Origin: Styela clava
Lineage: Eukaryota; Chordata; Ascidiacea; Stolidobranchia; Styelidae
Assembly: GCF_964204865.1 (NCBI RefSeq)
Contig: NC_135262.1
Coordinates: 12,896,001 to 12,960,000, forward strand
Direction: 5' to 3'
DNA length: 64,000 nt
Position numbers and translations under genes: made by a program. Of the stretch, positions 1 to 12,300 are shown piece by piece. The notes under the pieces were generated by a model. It was not told the DNA's origin, did no database searches, and worked only from the letters and a program-made list of their open reading frames with translations. The first letter of the stretch is position 1. The number at the start of each line of letters is the position of its first letter.

Positions 1-27
1 CGAGCGACAAAAGGTTGCCGACCCCTG
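1..27. mobile_element. Truncated right terminus of a hAT-type MITE
   Basis: The first 27 bases nearly match the right end of the MITE at 45327-45743 (GCGACAAAAGATTGCCGACC with one base different) and end in CCCCTG like it. The rest of the element lies outside the window. Confidence 0.75.
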
Positions 28-294
28 CTTTAGTTATATGTGTTAATTTTTAAAATATCATGAAATAATGTGATTATCCCAAAATACATACATAGTGTAT
101 CAAAGGCTCTAATTTAAAAAAATCTGACTTCCTTCGTTGCTATCGAGAACGCCTAGTGTGCCAATAAAAAACCCATGATATTATTTGCTCATGAATGATA
201 AAGTGCGTTTACGACCAATCATTTATAACACAAAATAGCAAGGTAGCAATATCATGAATATCTTCGAAAATTCGAAAATTGGGTGTACTCGTAT
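28..294. repeat. Partial copy of the dispersed repeat found at 5.9 and 8.1 kb
   Basis: Bases about 60-290 share long blocks with 5880-6160 and 8080-8340: the ATGTATCAAAGGCTCT block, the CTTCCTTCGT and GAACGCC motifs, and the TTATTTGCTCATGAA and AAAGTGCGTT blocks. The hAT element at 303-2471 is inserted at its right edge. No coding potential seen. Confidence 0.65.
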
Positions 295-302
295 ATAGCG
301 CG

Positions 303-2471
303 TAGGCTTGCACGTAATTTACGGATTTACGGAATTACGTAATTATTTGGAGTTACGGAAGGGAAGTTACGAATTACGTAAAGTCGTAATTATTGCATTG
401 AAACGAGCTTTCTTCAAAGCAGTCAATTTCGTCTATTGCGAAAAATGAAAGCTCAACAAGTAGAAGAAGTTAGAGTTCCGGTATTCGCAGCCGTTTTTCT
501 CTCTCTTGTTACGTAGGTGAAGGAAGGCATGACGCGTTGCCATTTAGTAACCTATTATCAACTTCTCTGGCATGGCCAATGTAAATTATTAACGTAGTTA
601 AGGGGGAAGAACTGAGTAGGGCCGTTTGACGCCAACACATCTGGTTTTAACTTCTCCCGCAACTTAACCGTAGATAAGGGATAGAATTGCGTTGAGACCG
701 GTTGACGCCAACACACCTGGTTTCAACTTCTCTCGCATCTTATCTAGCATGGCCATGGCCAATGTACATAATAACCGTAGATAGGGGGAAGAATTGTGTT
801 AAGACCGATGGACGCTAACACGCCCGGTTTCAACTTCTTCGGGTGAAATGACTAATGAACGCAGGAGATCAATCTATCAAACACGGACTATCAAACATTT
901 GTATCCATTTTACTTCTATTTATTATTTACTTGTTCAAGTTTTCCGTTACTTATGGTATATATATTCCGTTTCTATTTTATTCTATTTTATAGTCACGCG
1001 TTTAAATAGTGGGAATCCCCCACCAAGTGTGGATTAGCAATGCTTAACCATTCTTTATTGTTAATATCAACACTTGATATATGAACATGGAATATCATAC
1101 TGTTTTTGGCTGTTTTATTTCAGACTTGGGGTATAAACAGGAAAATATCCATAACCTTTCTACACGACGATCTTGTGAAATTTAACGAAGAGCTTTCGCG
1201 ACGAATTGGAACCAAATAAGCGAAAAGAGCGATTGATCACTCGCGCCAATACCTCGCCGTGATAATTAATGTCGCGCATATCAAATAGCAATATGGCGAA
1301 AAAAGAGAGATTGCGTAATGAACCAAAGCAACTTCGTCTTCTCGGCATCGGTAAAGCGATTGAGACGGCAGAGAAACAGCAAAACGACGGATTCCTCGCG
1401 GACCGCTGAAAATTTAACTGCTATCATATATAATCAAATATGAGCCAGTGTGTTTATTCAGTGCGAGATCCATTTTCTATTACAAAATCTTGATGTTCTG
1501 TGTACGGTTTTATCGTTATATATCAGTCCGAACTTGGCCTTGCTCATAATGTTTTTCACAATTCCTCTCAATATTTCGGCCATATATGATTAACTGTCTT
1601 ACCAAATGCAGTAACTTATTTTGATTTATCGTCGACTTGAATACCACCGGCACTCGACCAAACTTGTGTCAATCTTGGCCGATAGGATCGCCGACTTGAG
1701 TTAGCAAATAAATGTCGTGAGTGTAAAATAAATGTCACAAAATGCATTGTTTTGCGATATAACTTTGTATTTTCGGAGAAGGCATATCATATAAGTTCGA
1801 TATTTAAATTATACGCAAATGAATAATATTTGATCTAAATTTATCGCAAATAATGTTATAAGCATTCAGTCCGCGAAATGATTAAATGTAAAATGAAGCA
1901 TGGTAATCGGAATATCGTCAATAAGTCGACATCAATAATTATTATTATAAAATGCTAACAAGGCAGTAATGTCGGAGACGATGCATAAACAAGTCTTCGT
2001 CGCGAGGAAATCGCAAGTATAATCAAACCAGAGAATACGCTCGTCGTTGGTTAATAAATTAGAAGCCCGTAATTTTTATTCAGTACTAAGGTGGTTTTAA
2101 AAAACTATCGTTTCCATAAATATCCGTATACCAGTGTCGGTAATGATAAAATAAAATTGATCGCATAAAAATGGGACGGTTAATTTGCGAAGGTGATAAA
2201 GGAAAACCAAAGCTAACACAAAAGATAAAAATCAGAATAAAATTAATTTGAATTCGCTCCTTGATATTTGTCTTTAACATCTGCCGACGGCGTGTAGTAC
2301 TGCCAAGAATATGAAAACCCAACTTCAATGTCCCATTCGGAGAAGAAGTGGATTCAATTGGTTGTTATGGTAGGTTTAAATGCGTGGAAAAATATCGCAA
2401 TTACGGGGTCATTACGTAATTGATATTGCCGTAATTACGGAATTGATTTTTGTCAATTACGTGCAAGCCTA
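303..2471. mobile_element. Non-autonomous hAT-like element, copy A (2.17 kb, perfect 8-bp TSD)
   Basis: The element begins TAGGCTTGCACGTAATT and ends with the exact reverse complement. It is flanked on both sides by the 8-bp direct repeat ATAGCGCG (295-302 and 2472-2479). An 8-bp target-site duplication with TAGG-type ends is characteristic of hAT transposons. The subterminal regions are dense in short CGTAATTACG motifs. No transposase frame is present; the short ORFs inside are fortuitous. The middle (about 1160-1420) and right half (1480-2400) match copy B at 59938-61781 in reverse orientation. Copy A carries an extra block at about 500-1140 with a minisatellite that copy B lacks. Confidence 0.88.
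569..845. repeat. Minisatellite, about three units of 80-90 bp, inside hAT copy A
   Basis: Three consecutive imperfect units each carry a GGGGGAAGAA-like motif, a GACGCCAACAC motif (GACGCTAACAC in the third) and a GGTTTCAACTTCT block. Units start near 569, 655 and 745. The array is absent from the related element at 59938-61781. Confidence 0.75.
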
Positions 2472-2479
2472 ATAGCGCG

Positions 2480-3116
2480 GCGATGACGAAAAGTTTTGCC
2501 ACAACCGCGGCGAATCTGCCATGGTTTCAACGCAGCTTCGAAATATGGTGCGTACCGTTATACTGATGTAATGTAATACTGTAAAAGGGGGTCATGTAAT
2601 ACTGTAAAAGGGGACCTTGAGACCTGGGAGGCCTGATAAAGGAAAAGTGTTATGCAGTCATTGCGAAACGTATAATTCTTTCATTATCGTACTGTCCTAT
2701 CTCTGTATTCCAAGGCTGCCCAGCCCATTCTGATTGCTTTCTTTAGTGTCGACTTTGATCGTCTTTATCGCCGACGTAAAGTAAAAAAGTCAAATATAAC
2801 TTTGCTACTGGCTATGTTTATATTTTGTTTATGTTATGTTTGCGTTCAGGAAATGTCGCCACTGCGTATCCGTAAATATTTCTGATAAAATTGACTTAAT
2901 GGCATTTCTACATATTCAAATTAGTGTATAAATTCGTCCAGAAATCTATTTATGTGTAAATATATATTTGTAAATTTAATAAGCATTGATAAAATTTTGG
3001 CACTATGCTAGTCTATGCATTCACGGGGGTTAATTGTGAAAATAAATCAAACTGTTGTTGAACAAAAAAAATTAAAATCAATTATTTTCCTGCTATATAA
3101 CCTCTTTGGTCTAAAG
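2480..3116. other. AT-rich intergenic DNA
   Basis: No open frame with family resemblance and no RNA gene. There is a short tandem echo near 2575-2612 (two copies of a GTAATACTGTAAAAGGGG motif). Otherwise nothing recognisable. Confidence 0.5.
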
Positions 3117-4163
3117 CAGGAGTCGGCAAACTGCGGCCCGCGAACTAATTATTTATGGCCCTCGAATGGCCTGACTTTTAATGCATAAAATAAAAATTGA
3201 TCCTAAATTTAATATTGTCTCCACACGTATTTATGTCGTAACGAGTGTTGGTCTAATAAAGCAGGGGTCGGCAAACTGCAGCCCGTGGGCCGAATGCGAC
3301 CGGCGAACTAACTTTTTGCGGCCCTCGGAAGACCCGAACTATTTTTTGCGGCCCAAGACCCAAGACCCAACTTTTAATGCATAATACAAAAATTGATTCT
3401 AAATTTATCATTGTCTTCACACGTATTTATGTGGTAACGAGTGTTGCTGTGCGGTGCTTGTTTTTTAGTGAATATAGTTAGTTCTAGGTTGTTCACTTGG
3501 TGAACTTTCCATTGTTGGTTGTCATTATATATGAGTTAAATTGTTATGTTGATTTTTAAATTTTAAAAATGTCTGGAAACGGTGGGGACTTTGCGACTAG
3601 GATGGAAGATTCCAAAGTGGACGCAAAAATATTTTTTATTCTTGCGCATTTCAAAACCTGTTACTTGATGTGCTAAGTTAGCATCGCAAGTATTAGGAAG
3701 TAAAGGTTAATCGTCTTTACGAAACGTGTAATTCGATGCTGCGTCACTATTTATCTGTGCGACAGTGCAAATCGTGTAATGAGCACGTTCGTGAACACTT
3801 ATCGCTGTAAGCAGCTTTTTCTAAAATGAATAAACATCGTACTCGCTTGTGGCATCTCCAATCGGACAACATACTGCGGGACAACGAAGTTGTCATTTGA
3901 TTTTAACGGCCATGACACAAAAACAAAATCATCTTTCACAATGATAATAAGTAAATGAAAATCAATGTATTGTTTGATAATGCATTAAAAAATACCACAT
4001 ACACGAGTCATTGTGGCAGGCTTTTAACGCAGCCATAGAAAGTGCAAGTGTGCCATAATTTGTATAATGTGGCGATTGTTCGCAGGCCGAAATGAATGCC
4101 GCCCGCACGCTAGCGGAAATGTGTATATTTGGCCCGCAGGTACATAAAGTTTGCCGACAACTG
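3117..4163 (+). mobile_element. Degenerate hAT element with a tandemly duplicated 5' end
   Basis: The left end is CAGGAGTCGGCAAACTGCGG and the right end is TTGCCGACAACTG. The flanks GTCTAAAG and GTCTAATA agree at 6 of 8 positions, as an aged hAT target duplication would. A second left terminus, CAGGGGTCGGCAAACTGC, starts at 3262, so about 145 bp of the 5' end is present twice. Near 3800-3895 one + frame reads CKQLFLKMNKHRTRL, resembling the hAT C-terminal dimerisation domain, but the frame is broken upstream by stops. This is a dead derivative of an autonomous element. Confidence 0.65.
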
Positions 4164-4194
4164 GTCTAATATGTAATAATGAACTTAGATACAT

Positions 4195-4860
4195 TTGCGT
4201 ACATTCTTCTGGTACTTACCATCTACTGAACATCGTGTATTGTTACGCATAAATCATTCTCAATTAATGACTTCATGAATCCTAGAATCAAATCAGGGGA
4301 TTGATATTTAAAATTAGCTCAACTCAACTTTCTGTTTCTAACATGCAGTCAATTTGTCATCTTCCTCAAAAACACTTTAATTAACGATTTAATCGCAATA
4401 AGACAAAGCCATCAAGTTCAATTGAATTTCTGAGAGTTGTTATCCGGTACTTTATCATCTGCTGGACATCGTGTATTGTTACACATAAATCATTCTTAAT
4501 TAATGACTTTATGAATCCAGGAATCAAACCAGGAGATTGATATCTAAAATTGGCATAAACCTTCTAAAGTTAACACATTAATTGACGTCGTCGTTATATG
4601 TGTTCACTTTTTGAAGCTGAGTACATACAACATTTGGTTGGAATCATGTGATTTGTGATTAGACAAAAATTTGACTTCCCTTGTCACTAACGAGCACGCC
4701 TAATATGCCAATGTAATCATAAATTTAGTGATACCGACTAGCGTCCTCTTCAAAGACTTTTCTCGTCGTCGTTATAAGACAATTAATTGATACATGCAAT
4801 GAAGGCCGAAAAGTTGAGTTTGAACATGCATAGCTATGACGACAACTAAACAACTAAACG
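4195..4860. repeat. Block of short dispersed repeats
   Basis: A unit containing GGTACTT, a CATCTNCTGNACATC core and an ATAAATC block recurs at about 4210, 4445, 5710 and 7900. The stretch 4590-4720 resembles the repeat at 28-294. No gene is seen. Confidence 0.5.
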
Positions 4861-4870
4861 TCAGTGTGTC

Positions 4871-6577
4871 TTCCTACTTTTATTGGAGAGAATTCCATAA
4901 GACATAGCACAATAACCGGAGAAACGTTTATGCGTTTACGCAGAGGAAACTTCTAATCGAAATTTTCAACCTAAACAAGTCACATTGTATATACCGGGGC
5001 TTCGTTCTGTATTTTTCAAAAATCTGCAGTAGCAAATTAATTGGAGGGAAATATTTGAATCTATAATATTCAGTTTTATCATAGTTTAAAATAAATGGTT
5101 CATCGTGGCACCAACTTTTTTTGGAATTTCTACAGAATTACACCACAAATTTATTGCAACATGTGGAGAACATTAATGAAGGTAGATTAACTTCACCTAC
5201 AATAATGAAAGTTGTTTTCAATCATTTCAATATCAAGTAAACTCCAGGTGAAATATTTGCGGTTCTTCAAACTTAAGTGTACAACGATTTGAAGACGAAA
5301 AGCACAATAACAGTAGCAATGCGAACGTTTACGGAATGATTTCGAATTTATTTCAAATTCCGCACAACTTGATTCTCCACCAAAGTAAACCACAACTGCT
5401 GAATGTTAATTTAAATATAATTTTTACCAGGACATTTTGGCACTAAAATCCTGATGTTTTCTGAATATTCTGATATCAAATAATAAGGTCATAGGAATCA
5501 ATTTGGCGATATGAGCGTGTCAGCAATGTCTTGACAATCGCCATGACACATCATTTCAATGCTATTTGTAATTACTTTCTCTTGCGTAACTTGTTCTGTT
5601 CGTATCATGTAGTCAATTCATCATCATTTTCAAAAAAAAACAAATGATTTGATCGCAAAATAACAAAACCGTGAACTTCTAAGTCACTCTTTTTTTTAGA
5701 ATTTTTATTCGGTACTTTATCATCTGCTGAACATCACGTTTTGTTATACATAAATCTTTTCTAATCAATGATTTTATTAGATTAAGCAATTAACGAAATA
5801 TAGCTTAACTTGAGGAGGCATAGACCTAAATTTGTTGAAGTTTATACACTAATAATTTACGTCATTGTTTTATGTTTTAACTCAAAATCCCATGAAATAT
5901 TGATTCTATAAAAATACATGCACAATGTATCAAAGGCTCTAATTAGAAAAATCAGATTCCTTCGTCGCTACCGAGCACGCCAACAAATGTGCCGAAAATA
6001 TCCTCGTTTTTTAATTGACAAAGTACAAAGAACGCTCTACAACGATAAGTTATTTGCTCATGAAAGGTAAAGTGCGTTCACAACCAATCAGGTATAATAC
6101 AAAACAGCATGAGAGCATAATATTATGGATACTCGAAAGCAAAAAATTCTCAGAACGAATGAGTGACCACTGTCTTCTTATTGCCAAGGCATTAAAAGAA
6201 AAAAAGGGGAAAAAAAGAAAAAACAAAACATTATAGTTCTATGGCTTAAAGTATATATAGTCGTGCAGAAGTATTGTAGTCATAATCAAGTTTTGTTAGA
6301 TTGAAGTGTAATGATTGTCATTTTAACATTGTTAGGCTTCAGACTCAACATGGCGTCGATGTTTCAATGTAAAGCATGATCAAAAAAGATGTGAAAAATT
6401 AACGGATGTCGGTGGGCAGAAACGCAAGCTTAAAGCCAATGCGGACATCCCCAGACATTCGTTACCTGATTTTTTCTAAAATCAAGAAAAAAAAAACTCG
6501 CGTATGAGAGTAGGCGCAGAAAGGTTAGGTTTTTGACAAACACAAGCGAATCAGGAGTGTGAATAATTTCAGAAGTC
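4871..6577. repeat. 1.7-kb direct repeat, left copy
   Basis: Collinear with 7098-8703, with the offset drifting from about 2220 to 2125 bp because of indels. Shared anchors include CACAATAACCGGAGAAACG, TTTATGCGTTTACGCAGAGG, AAAATAAATGGTTCATCGTG and TTTTTGACAAACA. No conserved reading frame is shared by the two copies, so this looks like a non-coding or long-dead repeat. Confidence 0.8.
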
Positions 6578-7097
6578 AAGTGTAAATTTGTTTGCATTAT
6601 ACATGTTCAGTTATTTAGCCAATATTTGAAAAAAATTTCACGGGTTAAAATAGAGTTTGTCAGCTTCGTCATAAAAGGACCCCCAGTGTGCAGGATAAAG
6701 ATAGGAACAATGTGCAAGAAGCAAACGACACAATTTAACTTAAATAGCACCGGTATACGTCTGCAATTTATTCCACATGATAATAATTAAAATCTGGTAC
6801 ATGACCTTGTGAATATACCGGTAATAGCGCCATAAAACAAATCTCAACACATAAATGATGCACGGCATTACATGTGTCTCTTTACAATACTAGATGAAAA
6901 ATAGGCGAACAAAATTAGTTACCTCCATATTTGTACACATGCTTCTGGAACGCCCAATGAACAACAAGAAAAACATTAGCGAATGCTAATCTCGCTTCAT
7001 CAGTTGATGGCAGCAACCAATTTGTCGCCGCGTTTCTCCTAAGAGCCGCCGTGGTAATCCGCAATCAACCTCTGTTTTGGGGCGTCAAAGGTGTGGA

Positions 7098-8703
7098 TTT
7101 CTACTTTTATTGGAGAGAACTTCATAATACATAGCACAATAACCGGAGAAACGTTTATGCGTTTACGCAGAGGAAACTTCTGATGGGATGTTCAATCTAA
7201 ACAAGTCGCAATGTATAAACCAAAGGTTTTGTTCTGTTTTTTACAAAAAACTGCCGTAGCAAATTAATTGAAGGGAAATATTTGAATCTATATTATTTAG
7301 TTGTATCATAGTTTAAAATAAATGGTTCATCGTGGCACCAAATTTATATACATTGTGACTTGTTCAGATTGAACATTTACATGGATTAATTTTACCTACA
7401 ATAATGAAAGTTGTTTTAAATCATTTCAATATCAAGTAAGCTCCAGGTGAAATATTTGCGGTTCCTAAAATTTAAGCATACCAAAATTTGAAGACGAAAA
7501 GCACAATAAAAGTAGCAAAATGACGTTTACGGGATGATTTCAAATTTATTTCAAATTCCGCACAACTTGATTCTCCACCAAAGTAAACCACAACTGCTGA
7601 ATGTTGATTTAATGAATATAATTTTTACTAGAACATTTTGGCACTAAAATCCTGATGTTTTCTGAATATTCTGATCTCAAATAATAAGATCATAGGAATC
7701 AATTTGACGATATGAGCGTGTCAGCAATGTCTTGTCATTTGTCAATCGCACAGACACAACATTTCAATGATATTTTTATTTACTTTTTTTTGCGTAACGT
7801 TTTTTGTTCGTATCATCATCATTTGAAAAAGAATGATTTGATCGCAAAATAACAAAACCGTGAACTTCTAAGCCACTTTTTTTCTTAGAATTTTTATTCG
7901 GTATGTTACCATCTGCCGAACATCACGTATTGGTATACAAAAATCCATCCTAATTCATGATTTCATCAGATTAAGCAATAAAGCTAGCATATTTGTATCG
8001 AAAATTAGCTTTAGAAGGCATAGACCTACATTTGTTGTAGTTTATACACTAATAATTGACGCCTTTGTTTAATGTCTTAACTTAAAAGCCCATGAAATAA
8101 TGATTCTACAAAAATACTTACACAATGTATCGAAGACTTCTTTCGTCGCTACCGAGCACGCCAACAAATGTGCCAAAAAATATATTTGTTTTTGAATTAA
8201 CAAAATACAAAGAGCGCTCTACAACGATATATTATTTGCTGATGAAAGATGAAGTGCGTTCACGGCCAACCAGTTATAATACAAAACAGTATGAGAACAT
8301 ATTATGAATATTCAAAAGCAAAAATTTCTAAGAACGAGTGAATGACAACTGTCCTAAGCCATTGTGGTTTTATTACTTAAAGTATATACAGTCGTGAAGA
8401 AATATCGTGGTCATAATTAGGTTTTGTTCGATTGAAGCTTAATGATTATCAGAATTTTAACATTGCTATATAGGCTTCAGACTTAACATTACGTCGATGT
8501 TTCAATGTAAAGCGTGATAAAAAGGCGTGAAGAATTAACAAGGTCGGAGGGCAGATATGCAAGCTTAAACCAATGCGGATATCCCCAGACATCGTATCTT
8601 TTTGTATCTGAAATCATATGTAGACTAGCGCTTGAGAGTAGACGCGGAAAGGTTGGGGTTTTTGACAAACAGGAGCGAATGGGGAGTATGAATTATTTCG
8701 AAG
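7098..8703. repeat. 1.7-kb direct repeat, right copy
   Basis: Second copy of the repeat at 4871-6577, same orientation, separated by about 520 bp of unrelated AT-rich DNA. Indels and scattered substitutions distinguish it from the left copy. No coding function seen. Confidence 0.8.
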
Positions 8704-8860
8704 GTCAAGGGTCAAAAGTAAAAGGGTCTTGAAGTAATTAATAAAATGTAAATGTGTCATGGTATTTTTGTTAAGATGAATCTTTTCTGATTGGTCAATA
8801 TTTTTCAATTGGGGATAAGTATGAATCGATTGTTTTGTGATTATTACAATGTTTGAATGA

Positions 8861-8930
8861 GGTGGTCTAATTTAGTGGATAACGCTAGTTTGCCTAAACA
8901 ATATACATAGGTTCGATACATAGTTCCATA
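8861..8930 (+). repeat. tRNA-like relic or SINE head
   Basis: The run TCTAATTTAGTGGATAACG resembles a tRNA A-box region and GGTTCGATAC 40 bp downstream resembles a B box. The acceptor stem does not pair convincingly, so this is more likely a tRNA-derived SINE or pseudogene than a working tRNA. Confidence 0.35.
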
Positions 8931-9313
8931 GGTGAACTGGAAAACATATAGTAACCAAACTACAGATAGGGCTATATTCCACATATACTAATTAGACATA
9001 GCACAGCATGTTAACAATTTTAAAGATTTGCAAGAGGGCTAGGGATATCAGATTGAAAGTCTAATGAACAAATCATAGCTGTGTGTTTGTGCGACATGTT
9101 CGCGGACCATATTTGGAGTTCTAAACCGTATATTTTACAAGGTAGATATAGGATAGCTGTATAAGATGAATAGTAACAAAAATAATAGGACAAAATTGTG
9201 ATTCACAATGAATGTAATATACAGCCCATATACAGAGACGTTTTGTAGCTTGAAAATATCGATTCAATTTCCCACAGCCTAGGTTTATTACATGATAATG
9301 CTGCATTTTTAGG

Positions 9314-12300
9314 ATGCCTCTAAATTCACCATACAAAAGTTTGGACATTCCTGAAGTATCTCTGAGCGACTTCTTTCTGTCGCGTATAGAAAAATATGGA
9401 GAAAATATTGCTTTGGTAAGTATCATTTGTATTTGTAATCCGTAATCATAAATAAGAATGTTAATAGCTGATATTTACATGTGATAATAAACTCGAATGT
9501 GGAAAATCAATTTGTAGTATTTGTTTCGGGCAGAAAACAACGTGCCGAACGTAATTCTAAAGTACACGCCTGATCACACATAGACACGTCAGCGATAAGT
9601 TTGTAAACTAAAATTTTTTCTTTTTTATTCCAGATCGAAAACACGATTGAAGAGAAGCAGCTAACTTTCAAGCAGCTTCACAAACAAATACGCTCATGTA
9701 GAATATTTTTTCAGAAACAAAATATAAAAAAAGGAGACATTGTGGGCCTATTGACTCCAAATTGTCTGGAACAAGTAGTAGCAATGATGGGGGTAATATC
9801 TTGCGGGGCAATCATATCCCTCTATAATCCTTCATACAACAAAAGTGAGTTTTTTATTACCGGCTGTGTGATAGAGTGGCAATGAAATGTGGTATATTCA
9901 AGTTGAGTGAAATTCTTTAGTTAGATAAAATAAAGTTATTTTGCTCAATTATTCACTATTTTTAACTCGTGTTTTGCTACCTCTGTGAGTGGTCCGTTTG
10001 TTTGTTAATTGGGAGGGTAGCAATCAACTTAACAACTGTGGCCTTGTTGTTTTTTAGGAGAAATGCAACATATATTTGAAATTACGAAGCCAAAAATACT
10101 TATCGTGTCGGACATAAGCATTGGTACTGTGAGGAGACTTCTTGAAAACGACCAGAATAACCATGTTCAAGTATTTAAATGTTTTGATAGTTATTTTACC
10201 TTTTGATCATCAAAATATTCCTATATTGAGCAACTCTAATCATCACTATTCAAGTATGCCTAGCTAGCAACGAATCTCTATGTCAAAACTCAAAAGAGTA
10301 ATCTAAGACCGCTGAACCAATTCCACATTATTTACAAAAAAAAACGAGCGCCAATCTTAGCAAAAGTAAAGCGATATCTTAAAGCAAAATATCCTTGACT
10401 AAGACATATCCATGAAGGCGGTCGCCTTTGAGGACTGTCTCAAATAGAGGACACGAAATTGTGATATGGATCTCGTGCATAGCGAACGTGGGTGGTTGTA
10501 TGGTGAACGGTAGACTGTGGTACCTGATCTGGTAATACGGATGTAACTTGGATCAGAAAGTAATAATGATGCATTCCCACCGACGGTCGTTAGTTTGATG
10601 CAGTTGTAAATTACGATCAAAGGAAATTGGAAAGACTTTTCGAATACAACGCTAAAAACAAAATGAAAATAATATTTGCATCTGTAGTCTTGCAACGTGG
10701 TATTTAATCTGCCATTGTGTGTGAATAATCAACCCATCGTTGTATTTTAGAAAATCATAGTCGTTGGGAAAAGTGACGAATATGAAACTTGGGATGAAGC
10801 CATCGCCTCTAGTAAAGAAAATGAGGGTAAGACAAGCCAATGATATTTAAAGAATCTGATTGGCATATTTATATTGTAGATGATATAAATTCATATATAT
10901 ATATATATGAATTACTATTTCTTCCAGAAAACTGGGTATCTACTTGCAAAATATTACCAAAACAAGATCTGGCATTTCTACCGCATTCAAGTGGAACCAC
11001 TGGATTGTCGAAATGTGTCATGCACACTCATTTTAGTATGGTCGCAACGATATTATCAACTTGGTAAAATAAATTGTATGAAATATAGTTGTATGAAATA
11101 AAACGGCAAAAAAGGGGTGAAATATTAAGACTGAAAAATGATAAAAAGGCATGAAAGCCTGCTAGAGATTTTTTTGGTATTGAAAATATGAAATTGATTG
11201 GTCCAACTATATAGATAAAATAAAGTACAAAATACCTCTCTAAATAAATGAGCTGCTTAAGTTGGCCAAAGTTTGTCGAAGCTTCCTGGCTGAGAGGGCC
11301 AGCTTGTTTTAATCAGAAAATTAGCAAAGTTGTTTATTTTTTGTGAGTTTCTATATGTTTTAGAACCAATTATTCAGGCTTGACTGTTTTTACTAAGGCA
11401 TCTGTCCGGCTACAATCGTGGAGATACATTATATAATGAAAGACCTATGTTTCATGTGAGTGGATTTATAATGGTGTTGACAGCACTGCAAGGAGGATTG
11501 AAAGTTATTATGGATGAGGAATTTGAAGTTGAAAAAGCTTTAACTGCAATACAAAAGTACAAGGTCTGAAAAAAAAGTAATATTTGTTTGTCGACAAAAT
11601 ATCACAATTATTATAATAATTTTATACGTTTACAACTAGGTTAATCATTTTCTTCTGGTGCCACCTATCTTGTTACAAATGTCGCAGACGGAATTGCACC
11701 AAAAATATGATACATCATCATGGAAAACTTCAATCACTGGAGGCGCATCAATTCCACCTACGATATTGAGGGACGTCATTGACCGATTCAGTCCTCATAT
11801 TTCCCCCGGTAAGTTGTCGCAAACTGTCTAAGTTGTAATATTTTAGTATATATCGCGAAATAAACCAGAATCACCGACGATTTTTTTTTCAATAACATTA
11901 CCCAGTTTTACTATATTCAGTAGAATAAATAAGAAAACTTCAATAACAGACTGAACCTCGAATAGTAACGAATGCTATTTGGAACGGTGTTTTGTTAGTT
12001 AACTCTCTAGTAAAATTTATAAGCTTTGATAGAATTTTTTATATCTAATTGTATAAATGATATATATATATATATGGAGGTTTTATACACGAAGCTTACA
12101 CAGGCCTTATATCTCCTTACAAGGATCTATAGACGAGGCCTTCTATTGGTAACAACATGACAATCGTACCTGCAATACATTCATAAAATCAAAGATTACT
12201 GATATTTAGCTTTTATGTGCTTTATCAAAATATATATTAATGCGATAAAGCATGTTATCAAACATTATTCAGCGTATGGGATGACAGAGTGTTTTAACAT

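Noticed and set aside
1160-1348. 62-aa - strand frame, similar to frames at 61289-61616
   Set aside because: The similarity comes from the shared non-coding hAT interior; frames are on different strands and phases in the copies.
2086-2328. 80-aa - strand frame with a hydrophobic segment
   Set aside because: It lies in hAT copy A, and the matching part of copy B does not keep the frame open.
8861-8930. Functional tRNA gene
   Set aside because: A and B boxes are only approximate and the acceptor stem does not pair.
10399-10840. Two - strand frames of 98 and 62 aa
   Set aside because: Inside intron 3 of ligase copy 1 and reaching its exon 4; no family resemblance.
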